From assembly GCA_029582165.1 (NCBI GenBank), contig CM055875.1, forward strand, positions 23,939,144 through 24,003,143: DNA of 64,000 nucleotides. Direction: 5' to 3'. Source of the stretch: Portulaca oleracea (lineage: Eukaryota; Streptophyta; Magnoliopsida; Caryophyllales; Portulacaceae). Below, piece after piece: positions 34,021 to 47,019 of the stretch. The notes below the pieces were generated by a model that saw only the letters and a list, made by a program, of their open reading frames with translations, was not told the origin of the DNA and made no database searches. The position numbers and the translations under genes are program-made. Each line of letters opens with the position of its first letter. The stretch's first letter is position 1.

Positions 34021-36252
34021 TAAGCGATCCCCTCATGGCAATCGTCTTCCTTTTCAGAGTCAGTTGGGATGTATCCCAAGTAGATTTTTCAATGTATTCA
34101 TCTTGCTTGCATGCAATTTGACGAAATCATTTTCATTATGATTCTTGTCTTCCCCGACCATTCATTTGCTTCTAAACTGTTAAGGAAAGAATCTTGTGCT
34201 TGAATTCCTGATTTGAATTCAATAGCTCAGTCACCCATATGACCATCCATGTCTGACACATCCATCTGTTCAGATCTTTCATTCCATCACACCTTCATTC
34301 TATTTTTTTTCTCCCTTTTTGTCCTAACCTGAGTCCAAGGTAAAGAGAGAGAAGAGATGTTAACTTCATCACCAAAGCTAAGTAGGCAAAAGGAGAGACA
34401 AATTAAATAATAAAAAAAAATACGAGGCCAACTTGAACACCTACATGTTGTGCAAAAGGAGAGAGGAAAAAAGCTAACCTGAATACTCACTGAACAGGTT
34501 AGGAAAAAGGAGAGCATTCAAGTGAACAAGACCAATAATCTCTAAAAGTGAATCTCACTATCAAATAAATCACGCGGCTTAAAAAGACATGCCTATGATA
34601 GAAGGCTTTCAACCCTTACCACCGACACCATCACCACCTTCATTTTCACCTAGCCGATTTACCTACATTGTTACTTTCTCATATCATCTTCTAAACCACC
34701 ACCACGAACCCGATCATTCACTTTTTTTACCATCTCATCCCTAAACCCACCTAAGACAAATAATGTGTTGAGGGCAACGTTCATTGACAGGAGAAGTATG
34801 AGTTGAAGGTCTGTAATTCAAAAAAAGAGGAAAAATGAAGAAGAAAAAGAAAATTCGAAAGAGAACAAGGAAAAAAAAAGAAAAGAAAGAAGAAGAAAGA
34901 AGCAAGAATAAGAGGCAGTTGTAAGTCACCCGCACAAAATCCCAAAACCTTCCCCTCAAACTTTCACACCTATCCTTCCCATTAAACGTTCCAACATATC
35001 TCAAAGTCCTTCTTGAGGCATCAATCGTTTAAAGTTGCACATGTTGAACTACGACTGGCCTGATTCCACACTGGATACGTAGGAGAACCTCTTCATGGCC
35101 CGGCTGCTGCAATTCCCTTTAGAGAAAATCTGTCATTAAATCATTTGGCCTTCGAGAGAGAGAATAAAGAGTGGCTAGCCCGAAAACCTCACCAGGAGGG
35201 GTAGGCAAAAGGAGAGGGAACCTTGGTCTCTAAAGACAACAAAAAAACTCTTAAATTTCCTTTCACCATGCACACCCACTTTTCCCATCACACTTGGATC
35301 ACCCTTCATACCCAAACCCATCAAATTGGAACTCTTCCATAGTCATTTGACCATCTCTTCCCTTATGAGATACGCCCACGAGACATAGTGCTCCATCCAT
35401 AGACCATCTCGTTTACCTCTATCAGTTTAAACCTCTATCCATCGTACTACCCATCCATTCATCACATCGTCCATTACATCTTATCACTACTCTCACCTAG
35501 CCATCCATAGCCTCGTCTAGCCCCCCATTCTATGCCACCATTTTTATCTTTTTCTATATTTTTCATAATCCATCCTCCATTTTTTCTTCTCACCCTGTGA
35601 GCTCTTCTGATTTGGTCATCAATGTATGCATGAGATTCTTAAGTTGATCCTTGCTTTCAGAACACCTGAGTGGGGGATAACACATTTAGCAGAACAAGAA
35701 GCTAGCTACATCAAAATAAGAGTTACTTGAAGACGACACCCACCGAGGTCCATCATTCTGACTCACCTGAAGATATTTATTTGTTCACTAGTACTGGGGG
35801 ATTGGTGTGCTTACATGTTCCTACCCAAATAAAAGAAACAAGAAAGATAGAGTAAAGGCAAGCGAAATCAAGACAGATTGCCGCTTGATCCTTCTTAGTG
35901 CTTGGGGTTCCTAACCATGACATCAAGGTCGAACATCTTAACTATCCCTTCATGTAGTCATTTTCGGCGTCATTCCAACTGGGGGCTGGCTCATCACTCA
36001 ACATCCGCATAATGGCAGCTTAAGCGGGTCAAGCTTCCCCTTGATATCATCTTTTGCGGCATTCCAGCTGGGAGCTCAATCATCACTCATTGTCCACATC
36101 ATGGCAACTTATGAGGCAGTTCGACAAGAGAACTCAGCATTTTCACTATTTTTGCCTTATCCTGAAATCCACTTTAAAATCACCCTTGACATTCAAAGTC
36201 TTTACTCACTTTTCCTTGTTCCTTTTTATTTCCTCGGAAAAGGGGGGGTTTT
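34021..36252 (+). other. E0 3' untranslated region
   Basis: Noncoding with no convincing open frame. A tract at about 35045-35085 (GAACTACGACTGGCCTGATT, then GGATACGTAGG) is of a kind often found upstream of the 3' LTR in Tat-type elements. CTGGGGG-type runs near 35670, 35795 and 35970 and the final AAAAGGGGGGG at 36237-36248 look like degenerate copies of a polypurine tract. Confidence 0.5.
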
Positions 36253-37936
36253 TGTAATGCCCTGGAAAACCAATTATAAAAAGGTCAAAGTCAAGAGTAA
36301 CGATAACGGTAGATTTTGCGGAAGACTTCACTTTTAAACGGGCGTCACTGCCGCATCCCCGAAGGAATACAAGGCAAGAAGGGAAAACTAACAACCATAA
36401 AATTTAATTACTTCGAACCTTAATGACAAAAAGAAAACTTCGGGTTCAATAACAGCATTAACTAGTTCAAATCATAGCTAACTAATACAAACTTCCAACT
36501 TCAAGTCTGGTGACCTCACATCTAGATCCCAACCCCTCCATATTATTCATCATCATCTGAAAACAAAACATTTACAAACATGAGGGGGAAACCTCAATAA
36601 TGTCTATCCCTAACAGTCAAAACAATTATATAATTCATTTCAACACGTTTTAAGGGAAGGGGTAACAGTTCAAACAGTTCAAAACACTCTTACCAGACAA
36701 CCTTATCATTTCCATATTCAGAGCGGGTGGGGCTTCCGTATTGCCCCTCAGACTCAAAGACTTCGCCAATCATACATATTTCTTTCCAACAATCTACCCA
36801 CATCATTCTCATTCTCATCAATCCACAATCACTATTCAAAATCCGGATGACCATCGCACTTCACAAATCAAACTACCAGGCATAACCTGGTCTCTTGACA
36901 ATCTCTCTCACAGGTAACAAACTGATCTTAGGGAGACTGCCCAAACCCACTTTATACTCATATCCTTTAATTTAGTCAGGTTTATATTTCCAGTTCATTC
37001 CAATATCAACTAACCATTTCCAAAACCAAAAATCACTTTCAACATAAAAGTCAAAGGACCGTCCATACTTTATAAATCAAGGAACATAACCTTGTAAAAC
37101 AAATAGACAATCAAGTTTAATATAAAGTCCCCTTTGGGATGCATGTTTCCAAATACAGTAAAAAAAAACAATAAAACAAGTAACGGTATCATAACCTAGC
37201 TAGTTCATGGAAATCCAAAACAGGTAACTCGCTCGATCCTAGATTAAAAACGGCCTAAAATTAATATTTCTATTACTAAGAGCTAATCACTTTCCCAACT
37301 TATCGTAACCTTCCCCAAAGAGTTAGTAACTCAAAGAGCGCGTTAAAATAACGGTATTAAAACCTAGCTAGTTCATGGAAATCAAATATAATATATGCTC
37401 CAAAGTACCATAGAAATACATACTTACATAAAATCATGTCAACGAAAAATCGAATAAAACTAAACTAGTGCGACTCCTAACATGTAAACTTGCATGGTAC
37501 TATTCACAAAAATTACAAGTATGCCATTATAACATTTAAAGAACATGCTAGGTCACATAATCGCACAAACTTATTCAACACCACACTTTAGAGTTTCTAA
37601 CATGTTCCTAGGTCAAGACTTATTCAAGGTAACCTAATAACATGAACTTAAAATTAATAAGGAGAACTTAACATATACATGAACCTTATAATACAAAAAT
37701 CATGAGACTTATAAACTAATAATATGTGACTTTTATAAACTAAATTATGAAACTTTGATACCAAAATATATGAAACTTCCATACTAAGAAACATGAAACT
37801 TAAATAATATTAATTTTATGAATTCTAAAATAATAATATTAACTCTAAAATATTAGCGTGAATCTTGAAAATAATAACATGTAAGTAACAATATGAATCT
37901 TTATAATAAGAATATGAAACTTTAATATGAACTCAT

Positions 37937-37995
37937 AATAATAATAATAGTAATAATAATAATAATAATTATGATGATGATGATGATGATGATGA

Positions 37996-38076
<81 letters not shown>

Positions 38077-38098
38077 TGATGATGATGATGATGATGAT
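37937..38098. repeat. Compound microsatellite (TAA)(GAT)(GAC)(GAT)
   Basis: A TAA tract runs into a GAT tract, then more than 25 GAC units, then GAT again. The minus-strand frame with Arg and His runs here is a microsatellite artefact. Confidence 0.95.
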
Positions 38099-39861
38099 AT
38101 GGAACTTTATAATGTAATGAAAACTTAATAATAGTGCAAGAACTTGATAACAATATGAAAACTTAATAATACTTGGAACTTAATAATAATAATAATATGA
38201 ACTTCAATAATAACTTACAACTCAAGAATAATAATAATGTGAAACTTAATAATAAGATAAAAGTAATAAATCGAAACTTAATAATAACTTACGAAAACTT
38301 TATAATAATAATACGAGACTTAATAATAATATTATGAAAACTTAATAACTTGTGAAAGATTAACAGTAATAATACGAAACTTATAACTTATGAACTTAAT
38401 AATAACATTACGAAACATAATAATAAAGTTACGAAACTTAATAATAAAGTTACGAAACATAATATTTACTTATAATATGAACTTATTAGGATAAAGAACA
38501 TGAAATATCAATACATTGAATACATTAAACATCATTCACACATATTAAACTCTAGTAATATTCTAACAAAACCCAAACTCATTCAACCTTAATATCACAA
38601 CCATCATTTCACACCCCTTTCCCACTACACACACCAACACTTTCTAACATACCTGAAGAACCTCAACACCTTCTGAGGACCTCGCAATATCCAACAGCGA
38701 GGACCTCCAGTTCCAGCATATATATTTTGTTTGAAAGATCGTCAAAATTAATTCAGGGAAGTATCTCCCAAATCCGAATCTTATTTTTTCCTTCCGTTTC
38801 TGAGTTGATATTATAACAAGTTCATATTCCTTCTTTCAGATACTAAAAGGAGAGGAAGGAAATCGTGCTAATTGCAAAATATATGGAAGATTGAAGATGT
38901 AACAATGGTTTTGTGGACCTCGGTTTTGTCGTTCTTTCTCAGGGAGCTGGCGACCTTGGTCATTAAAACTAGGTCAATGGTCGGGACGAGATTGCTAAGG
39001 TAAGGTATTTGGTTTGAAAAGGGGCACAAAGTAAGAAACAAAACTAAGGTCGGTCAAGGAATGGAAAATGGGCTTCGGACGCTTTTCGGGATGCAAACGG
39101 GGAAGAGGAAATGAGTTTTGCAACAAGGGAATAACAAGGAAGAAAATCAAGTGGCAATTCCATTAGAAAATACCCACCGAGCTTCCTCTTCAAAGGATAG
39201 TCCGGATTAACTTCCCCAAAGTCCACCGACGAACCCGGAGGGTTAATGAAACGGAATTTCCTAGTTAGCCTCTATTCACTTCCGTGAGTAGAGAACTAAC
39301 TATCCCAATTCCAACCTTCCAACACAAGTGTATTCGGGAGCTTTCGAACCCAAATACATCCCACTTGAGGGAAGGAAAGGAATGGGAAATTGATTTCCCA
39401 ACTAATTACTCACTAATATTGTTCACCCAAATCTAATCACTCATTCACACCCTTAATTACCCCCTAACCCATAGGGTTTCTAGCCACTAATCATAATACT
39501 AACTATGCTAACAACATCCAAACCAAACCTACACATGATTTCTAACATCAAACAACCATAAACAAGCAAAATAATCAAAATAGCAAGCAACGAAATTAAA
39601 GAACAAGCAAAGTAATTAGCAAAGTAATTAATGAAAGAGTTAAGGGAAGAGAATACTTATCAAAATGTTGTACATGAACAAAGGAAAGCAATAAAAAGAT
39701 GATATAACAATCTCTCAATTGTTTGAATCCCCAAATCTTCAAATATCACAAACCCTAGAATAAATCTCTCACTAATCTCTCTCTAAAATCCACTAATACA
39801 AAGCTGGAAATTGTCTAAGTCTCTCTAGAGTCGAATCCCCTACAAAATGAAGCTAAGGAGT

Positions 39862-39872
39862 CTATTTATACA
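39862..39872 (-). promoter_or_regulatory. TATA box of E4 LTR
   Basis: Minus strand TTGTATAAATAG. The upstream U3 is displaced 24 kb by E5, so the sequence now upstream of this TATA box is the end of E5's LTR. Confidence 0.5.
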
Positions 39873-39899
39873 AGGGATAAAAATCCTCCATAACGCAGT

Positions 39900-41233
39900 T
39901 GACAGACCTAAAACATATAGGTGTCTGTGTACCGCAATTGACGGGTCTGTGTAGTAATAAAATATCGTTCTCTCTCAGGGACTTGTGTTCAACTACACAC
40001 TAAACTAGTTTACTACAAAAGATTCTAGGTCGATCAAAGGGTTGTGGGTAATGATTCAGATAATTAACTAAGGAAGCAGGAAATAAAACGATTCAACCAA
40101 ATAATTAAAAGAGTAGAGGGGAGTCTACGCTAGTCAATCAATCAAATTATCGACAATCCCGTTGCAGGTAACAAGATAATCCGGGATCTATAATCTTTCT
40201 AGGCCTTATCACTTCGATCTTTCGATCCTAGGTGAGTTACAATGATTAACCTAAATATTATTTCTAACTATTTAGCTTAATCAAAGATAAGAACTGATTA
40301 TAAATTGACCCTAGACAAAAATCATTATGTCTAACTATTTTCTAAACCTATTCAATCTACGCAATCCGATTTAAGACTCAAACTTTCGTTCTGTTGTCGA
40401 GAATCTAAAACCAGGTAGAGACTCAAACTGTCGTTCTATTGCCAAATTACCATGACATACATTGCACGCAGATTAAACGAATAAAAGGATAATCTAACAC
40501 CGAAACTGTATTCAAATTCAATCAAAAGACATCGAGTTTATCCCCCAAACGAAGGGAATTTAGCTACTCATAATAAAAACTAAGAAAGCGATAATAAAAA
40601 CTAAGAAAGCGATAATAAAAACTGAATAACGAAGCATAAAGTAAATAGAAATTAAACCGAATGTTCGAGTCGTCGAATTCGATCTCTTCGTGTCACTCGA
40701 TTCGATCTCCTTCTTCTCCTTTTTCTCTCCTAATCTACTAGAACAGCTCCCCGAAGGGAGGAATTACAAAGAAAACCTATACTAAACAGTGTGTCGAAGA
40801 AAATAGAATAATTTCCGAATGCCCTAATGTATGCGGCGTGTATTTCTTTTATACCGAAACACAAGACGCTGACAGCGTCCAAAAAGCACCACCAGCGTCT
40901 CATGTCTGCCGTCTATCATGAGTGCCTGCCTCAGGCGCTGGTGGGGGGTAGTTTGTGCGATACATTTGGGCTGCTTACTAGGGATGGGCCGTGTATGTAG
41001 TGGAGTTGGGCCAACTTTCTTCCTCTTTTATTCCCCACTTCAATTTTTCCACTTTTTCTTCTAATTTTTCATGCTTTTAGGTAGGTTTTCAATAATTCCT
41101 GCAAAACATACCAATTCTCGAACAAGTGAAGAATATGATTGAAATTGGTATAAAAACATGGAATTTCAAGTATAAAAAGCATGAAATATATATTTTTTGA
41201 GCCCAAAAAGTACTATATAAAAATCGCTTATCA
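39900..41233 (-). repeat. E5 3' LTR
   Basis: A 1334-bp LTR; matches 62456-63819 except for scattered changes and two extra GC-rich motif units in the other copy. A CATGGAGGGATT polypurine-like tract (minus, 41234-41245) adjoins it. Confidence 0.92.
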
Positions 41234-42251
41234 AATCCCTCCATGATTGGCTCTTGCTTGTGCTCAAGCAAGTCAGAATGAAAAACAGGAGAAAGGGCTC
41301 AAACAAGAAAAGGGACTGAAAGAAAGAGGATTGATAGAGGTTAACATAAGGTTAAAAAAAAATTGAACACCCCCTGAGGCTAACCAATCTGACACATCAA
41401 TCCATCAAGCAAACAACAGAATCAGTGTATGATAGAGAGAATGAAGTTTTCAAGATAAAGTGGAGAGAACAAGTACTTCAAATGTGAAAAATCGCCAACA
41501 GTCTTAAGATAAATGCAAATATGCACGGTTGGTTATGGATGTAAGCCAGTCAAAAGATCAAACCTCACTTTAGGGTAAAAACTGAACGCTCAAACACTTA
41601 AATTTGAATGTATGTGGGTTTTTCTCCTATTCAAACCAAAAGAAATAACCTACCATAGGCTTGGTAAGAATCTCGCTCTCCACTGCTAATATGCAAATAC
41701 ACAAGTGACAATCAAGAGGACTTTTAGGGTTGTAACGAGGCTTAGGTTTGGGGAAAGGAGTGGTAATATTTGGGTATAAGGAGTTAAAGAGCCATGCTTG
41801 GATTGATTTTCGATAAATAGATTACTCTCTACTCACCTTCTTGCTTAATGTATGTAAGGAACTCACTTTTCTCCCTCGACATCAAACCTCATCTAACTTT
41901 ACAACCAGGTCAAAAGCTTTCACAAATCACAAATAAATTTCCTTAATCACCATTTTTTTTCTTTTTTTTTCTATTTTTCTACTTCTATTTTTGGTGGGTG
42001 ATCAAGGGAGAAGAAATATAAAAATATAGCTTCGACCTCAACTTATCAAAAGAACATCATAACCAATTGGCTAATTCAAAATTAATTGCGATATGTAATG
42101 TGTCCCAATTCAATCAAAATTAAAATTCACACCCTAACATCTCAATTCTATTCATAGCAACACCAAACCAATTTTCGCTCTAGAAACAATGAACTCTCAC
42201 AACATCCAAGAAGGCAAAAGGTAGGAATTAATAAAGACCAAGGCTTGTATT
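41234..42251 (-). other. E5 noncoding 3' block, part 2
   Basis: Continues the same block after CRM-A; homologous on the minus strand to about 30775-31700 of E1. Removal of CRM-A restores a GGCTTGTATTGTC-like continuity seen at the same place in E1. Confidence 0.8.
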
Positions 42252-43637
42252 TGATGTATGCAAGCTCCCAAAGATCAGGGTTTAGAACTCTCACAACAAG
42301 ATTGGTTTGGAACTTACAATACACCACACAGAAACACACTTGCAGCTGAGGCTTTAAAACAAAGCTAATTGGATACAATTAGCTGGAATGGATGACAACC
42401 CAATAAGGAATTAAAAGGATAGACTTATGTTCAATCTGATACAGACACACCACAAAATGATCACAAGGGCAGGGACTTAGTTACCACAACAGCTACAGAC
42501 ACACCTCCATTGAAGTAATCAAGCTCTACACACACCACTAGGCTTGCCACCTCCTGGATACTGAAGTAGATTTAACCAATTGAGAGTTTGGTGACACTCA
42601 TAAACGAAAGGCTCAACTATGGCACTCAGAATTCTATTGAAATATCACTGATTGTGTCTTTAAGCTGCTTAATACATCACTATATATAGCTAATCTAAAA
42701 CAGTTTGATTAGAGGCACTTAATTAAAGTATCTTGCTAATCTCCCTTCTAAGCTAGCTGTTGAACTAAATCAAATACAACACATTACATCTTAATCTAGC
42801 TAATATAGTCCAGTTACAATTGAAAATGTAAAAAAAACAAAGCTTGCTGCTGATTGGACCAAAAACCCCAAAGGTTGGCAATTTCAGCCAATCAGAACCT
42901 TTCCTAGCTGGGGGGGTAAAACTAAGTTACTTCAGTAACTTTCCCAGGCTTTCTTAAGTTAGATATAACCTCAATAATTAAGAAAGGTTGGAAAAGACTT
43001 AGCTAACCCTCATTGTAGCTGAATCAAAATAAGTTAGCCACAGGACTGGGATTCTGGAAAAACTGATAACAAACAACCTTGCAAGGTTGCTTGTTCTAGT
43101 GGCTGTAACTTGGTGCTTGCTTGCTCGAACATGCTGGGACTTGACTTATCCTTGGAAAATGCATGTCAAGGAACAAAAACTCTTGGGGAACCTTTGCTGA
43201 ATCTTACTCAATTCAGAGATACAAAATTGAGAAAGATGCCTGCTTGGACTATTTGAACTGGGAACTGAAATTGACCTGGATGGCCAATGCTGGTGGGATG
43301 GATGGCTGTGCTGGCCAAAGCTTGCCTAACCAAGGTGTAGCAAGTCTGGATGGATGAAGTTGGTGGGCTGGTGGCTGCTGTAGAACCCTTGAACTGCTGC
43401 TGAGATTGGAAACCTGCCATTTCTGCTGGAAGTGTTCCAACAGCTGCAGAGTTTGTCATGGCAAGGTTTGTTGCTGACAATGCTGATGCTGAAACAGCTG
43501 CTTGAACCTCATTGGGTGATGAAGATGATGTACATGTTGCTCGAGTTGTTCTTTGTTCTTTGGATCATCTTCCTCTTCCCGGTGCATCTTGGCCGTGACA
43601 CTTGAGTCTTCTTTGAACCGTTGGATGGTCTCCATCA
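42252..43637 (-). repeat. CRM-A 3' LTR
   Basis: 1386 bp, matches 48179-49530. A TATATATAG TATA box is on the minus strand at 42681-42689. A GGGGAGGA polypurine tract (minus) directly adjoins 43637. Confidence 0.92.
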
Positions 43638-43639
43638 TC

Positions 43640-45520
43640 CTCCCCAGGTTGAGGGAAGTTTATCCTCAAACTTGGAAGGTCTTCATGTGTTGGAAAATAG
43701 GGCCTTAAGTCTACTGTGTTGAAAGTAGCACTTCCTCCATAATCTTCTCAAAGATCTAACTTGTAGGCATTATCTCCTATTTTCTCCAAAACTTCAAATG
43801 GGTCATCTGCTCTTGGCACGAGCTTTCCTTTCCTCTTTGCTGGGAACCTGTCCTTCCTTAGGTGTATCCGCACTAGGTCTCCTGGCTAGAAACCCACTTT
43901 TCTTCTGTGCTTGTTGGCTGAAGTAGTTGCTTTCTCAGAGTATTTGATGATTTTCTCTCTAACCTGCTGATGAAGCTTCTTAATCTTCTATGCATGTGTA
44001 CCTGCTTCATAACTGAACTTTACAGAATTGGTTAGTGGAGATAAATCTAAAGGAGTGATAGGATTTCTCCCATATACCACCTGAAATGGGGAAAGGCCAA
44101 TTGCCTTTGAAGGGGCTCTATTGAATGCAAATTCAGCATGGGGTAAAAGAGTGTCCCATCCTGTTTTGTTTGTGTTTATCAGTGATCTCAATAGAGTTCC
44201 TAGTGTCCTGTTGGTCACCTCTGTTTGCCCATGAGTCTGTCGATGGCATGTTGTGTTGTATTTAAGCCTTGTCCCTAGCTTCTTCCACAAAGTTACCCAG
44301 AAATGCCTTAAAAACTTGGCATCCCTGTCAGACACCATATTCTTAGGGATTCCATGAAGTCTCACCACTTCTTAGAAGTATAACTCAGCTACCCTTACTG
44401 CATCATTGGTGGTATGGCATGGAAAAAAATGTGTCATCTTGTTGAATCTGTCTACCACCACCATCACTGAATCTTTTCCCCTTTGTGAACTAGGCAGACC
44501 AAATATGAAATCCAGGCTGACATCTTTCCATGGGCTAGTAGGGACTGGCAATGGAGTGTACAACCCTTGAGGTAGGCTGTGGCTCTTTGCTATTTGACAA
44601 AGTGCACACCTCTTAACCCAGTGCTCCACATCTTTTCTCATTTTGGTCCAACAGTAATGCTCCTTTAGCATGAGAAGGGTTTTCTCAATGCCAATGTGAC
44701 CTGCTAAACATCCTCCATGGACTTCTGAGAGTAGTAGCTCCTTGAAACTGCTCCTGGGTATACACAATCTTGCTCCTTTGAAAAGAAACCCTTGGTCTAT
44801 ATGATACAGATTCTGAGGGTGTCCTTGGCATTTCAAGAAAATTTCACCATAGTCTTCATCTTCTTTGTACAAGGCTCTCAACTGCTCAAAGCCAAGTACC
44901 CTTGCATCTAGGACCTGCAATAGCAAGTATCTCCTTGACAGAGCATCAACTCCCTTGTTCAGCTTCCCTGACTTGTGATGGATCATGAAATGGAACTGTT
45001 GCATGAACTCTACCCAAGCAGCACATCTGGTGTTGAGTTTGTGCTGCCCTTGAATGTATTTCAAGGCTTCATGATCACTATGCAATATGAACTCAGCTCC
45101 AATTAGGTAGTGCCTCCTGTGTTGTAGAGCTCTGATGATAGCATAGAACTCCTTATCATAGGTGCTGTATCTTCTCTTGGCATCATTCAATTTGTCACTG
45201 AAGTAGGCAACAGGTTTGCCTTCCTGGGTTAAGATTGCTCCTATGCCAACACCTGAAGCATCACACTCCACTTCAAAAACCTTAGAGAAGCTTGGCAAAG
45301 ACAGGACTGGTGCTGATGTAAGCTGCCTCTTAACTTCTTCAAATGCTCTTTGTGCTGCTGGTGTCCAAGAGAAACTTTTTCCCTTCACTAGCTCAGTCAT
45401 TGGTGCCAGGGTGGTGCTAAAATTCCTCATAAATCTCCTGTAAAATGAAGCTAAACCATGAAAACTTCTAATTTGCTGTATTGAACTAGGAATAGGCCAC
45501 TCCCTGATTGCTTTGACCTT
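43640..45520 (-). pseudogene. CRM-A RNase H, integrase and C-terminus (broken)
   Basis: RNase H: FEVECDASGVGIGAILTQ and FILHSDHEALKYIQGQ. Integrase: zinc region (GGCLAGHIGIEKTL, CALCQIAKS), then core with [25 protein letters not shown] and GQTEVTN, so all three catalytic acids are present. Stops occur at 44372, 43988, near 43888 and near 43750. The C-terminal tail runs over a GGGGAGGA tract into the 3' LTR; there is no chromodomain. Confidence 0.88.
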
Positions 45521-45560
45521 TTCCTCATAAATCTCCTGTAAAATGAAGCTAAACCATGAA
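45423..45560. repeat. 40-bp direct repeat in CRM-A pol
   Basis: TTCCTCATAAATCTCCTGTA and the 20 bases after it occur at 45423-45462 and at 45521-45560, 98 bases apart. On the minus strand both encode [12 protein letters not shown]; the second belongs, the first displaces the normal linker. Confidence 0.9.
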
Positions 45561-46340
45561 TACCTGCTGCTGTCACAATGTAGCCAAGAAAAGGGACTTG
45601 GCTTGCAAAGAATTGACACTTCTTTAAATTCCCATATAACTGCTCCCTGCTCAATATCTCCATGACACTCTTTAAGTGGTTAATATGGTCCAACTCAGAT
45701 TGACTGTAAATAAGTATGTCATCAAAGTAGACAACAACACATTACCAATCAATGGATTTAGAACCTGATTCAGTAGCCTCATGAATGTGGATGGTGCATT
45801 GGTCAGACCTAAAGGCATGACTAACCACTCAAATAACCCTCCTTTGGTCTTGAGCGTTGTCTTCCATTCATCCTCTTCACATATCCTGATCTGGTAGTAG
45901 CCACTTCTAAAATCAATCTTGGAAAACACCACTGAGCCATGCAGCTCATCAAGCATATCTTCAAGTCTTTGGATTGGATACCTATACTTAACAGTTATCT
46001 TGTTAATAGCTCTATAGTCAATAGACATTCTTTGATTGCCATCCTTCTTAGGCACCAATAAGGCTGGTACACAGGGGCCCAGACTCTCCCTTATCATACC
46101 CTTCTCCAATAACTCATCAACCTGTCTTTGGATCTCATTTGTCTCAGCTGGGGTCATTCTGTAGGCAGGTTTGTTGGGTAAAACAGATCCTGGAACAAGA
46201 TCTATTTTGTGTTGTATGGCTCTCTTAGGGGGTAGGACTGGGGGCATTTCTTCAGGAAAGACATGCATATATTGGTTAAGGATGGGCTGAAAGAGGGGGT
46301 GGTTATTTTGTGGGGGTAGGTCTTCCTCATTGTCAAGCAA
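45451..46340 (-). pseudogene. CRM-A reverse transcriptase (broken)
   Basis: Contains [50 protein letters not shown] and [20 protein letters not shown] one-base shift near 45735 puts the catalytic YFDD segment ([12 protein letters not shown]) in a different frame from the preceding part. It is followed by NLKKCQFFASQVPFLGYIV. A 40-bp copy of a downstream segment is inserted at 45521. Confidence 0.88.
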
Positions 46341-46349
46341 AATAAATCC

Positions 46350-47011
46350 ACTTTGTTCACCAAACTCATGCTATTCAGCTGACAAAAGGACTTCAAGAGT
46401 AGGCTCAACAATAAGGTTTTTAAGTCTTTTTGTGAGCTAGGATGGTCTAAGAGGGGTAAGGATGATCTTTTTGTGGCTTAGGCAAAGGGAACATGTAATT
46501 GCTCTCCCATCATGACTAACAGATCTATCATACATCCAAGGTCTCCCTAATAATAGGTGACAGGCATCCATAGGGATCACATCACACCGAACCTCATCTT
46601 TGTAAGCTGAACCAATTGAAAAATTGACAAGGCATCTAGAAGAAATCTTGATACCTTTACTTTAGTTCAACCACTATATGGTATAGGGGGCGGGATGAGT
46701 GCTGGTAGCCAATTTGAGCTTCCTCACGATGGTTTCAGAGGCTGCATTGGTATAGCTGCCTCCATCATAATCAAGGAACAAATTTTCCAACCAACTGTGC
46801 ATCTGGTGTGGAAAATATTCTCCCTTGGCTCTGCTGCTTCATCTACTGCTGAACTGCTCAAGATCCTCCTGATCACTAGCAGTTCTCCTTCATCAGGGCT
46901 TGCTTCAACCTCTTCTGCATCATACACAAGGTCTCCATGGGGCTCTTTATACTGTTCTTCTTCGTCAAAAGGCTCAAGATCAAGCAAACGAGCTGCTTGA
47001 AACTCAGCCAA
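46350..47011 (-). pseudogene. CRM-A protease region (broken)
   Basis: An acidic linker with a VRRIL-like element (LLVIRRILSS) is followed by RENIFHTRCTVGWKICSLI. The protease active-site segment (DGGSYTNAA) is in the next frame near 46760, so there is a one-base shift just before it. DGG replaces the more common DSG, as in CRM-B. The stretch to 46350 shows no other recognised domain. Confidence 0.7.
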
Positions 47012-47019
47012 GGTGACTG

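Larger units (their letters stand above)
33238..36252 (+). mobile_element. E0, Tat-type element, right half
   Basis: The rest of the E0 interior after the E1 insertion: the remainder of gag, then 2.2 kb of noncoding 3' region ending in a G-run like a polypurine tract. No protease, reverse transcriptase or integrase motif is present on either strand, so E0 was already non-autonomous or internally deleted. No E0 3' LTR follows; a minus-strand Tekay-like LTR starts at 36253. Confidence 0.7.
36253..39899 (-). repeat. E4, Tekay-like LTR (main part)
   Basis: Begins TGTAATGCCCTGG and shares with E2's LTR edge the tracts AAGGTCAAAGTCAA, GCGGAAGACT and GGGCGTCACTGCCG, then CCCCGAAGGAATACAAGGC. It is therefore a related but diverged LTR in minus orientation. 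No primer site adjoins 36253, so it is a 3' or solo LTR. It is AT-rich, with many TAATAA tracts and a compound microsatellite. E5 interrupts it at 39899 and it continues at 63820. No gene is present. Confidence 0.7.

Noticed and set aside
34741..35004. Phe-rich minus-strand frame
   Set aside because: Low-complexity A-rich tract in the E0 3' untranslated region.
37845..38153. Minus-strand frame with Arg and His runs
   Set aside because: Pure translation of the GAC/GAT microsatellite.
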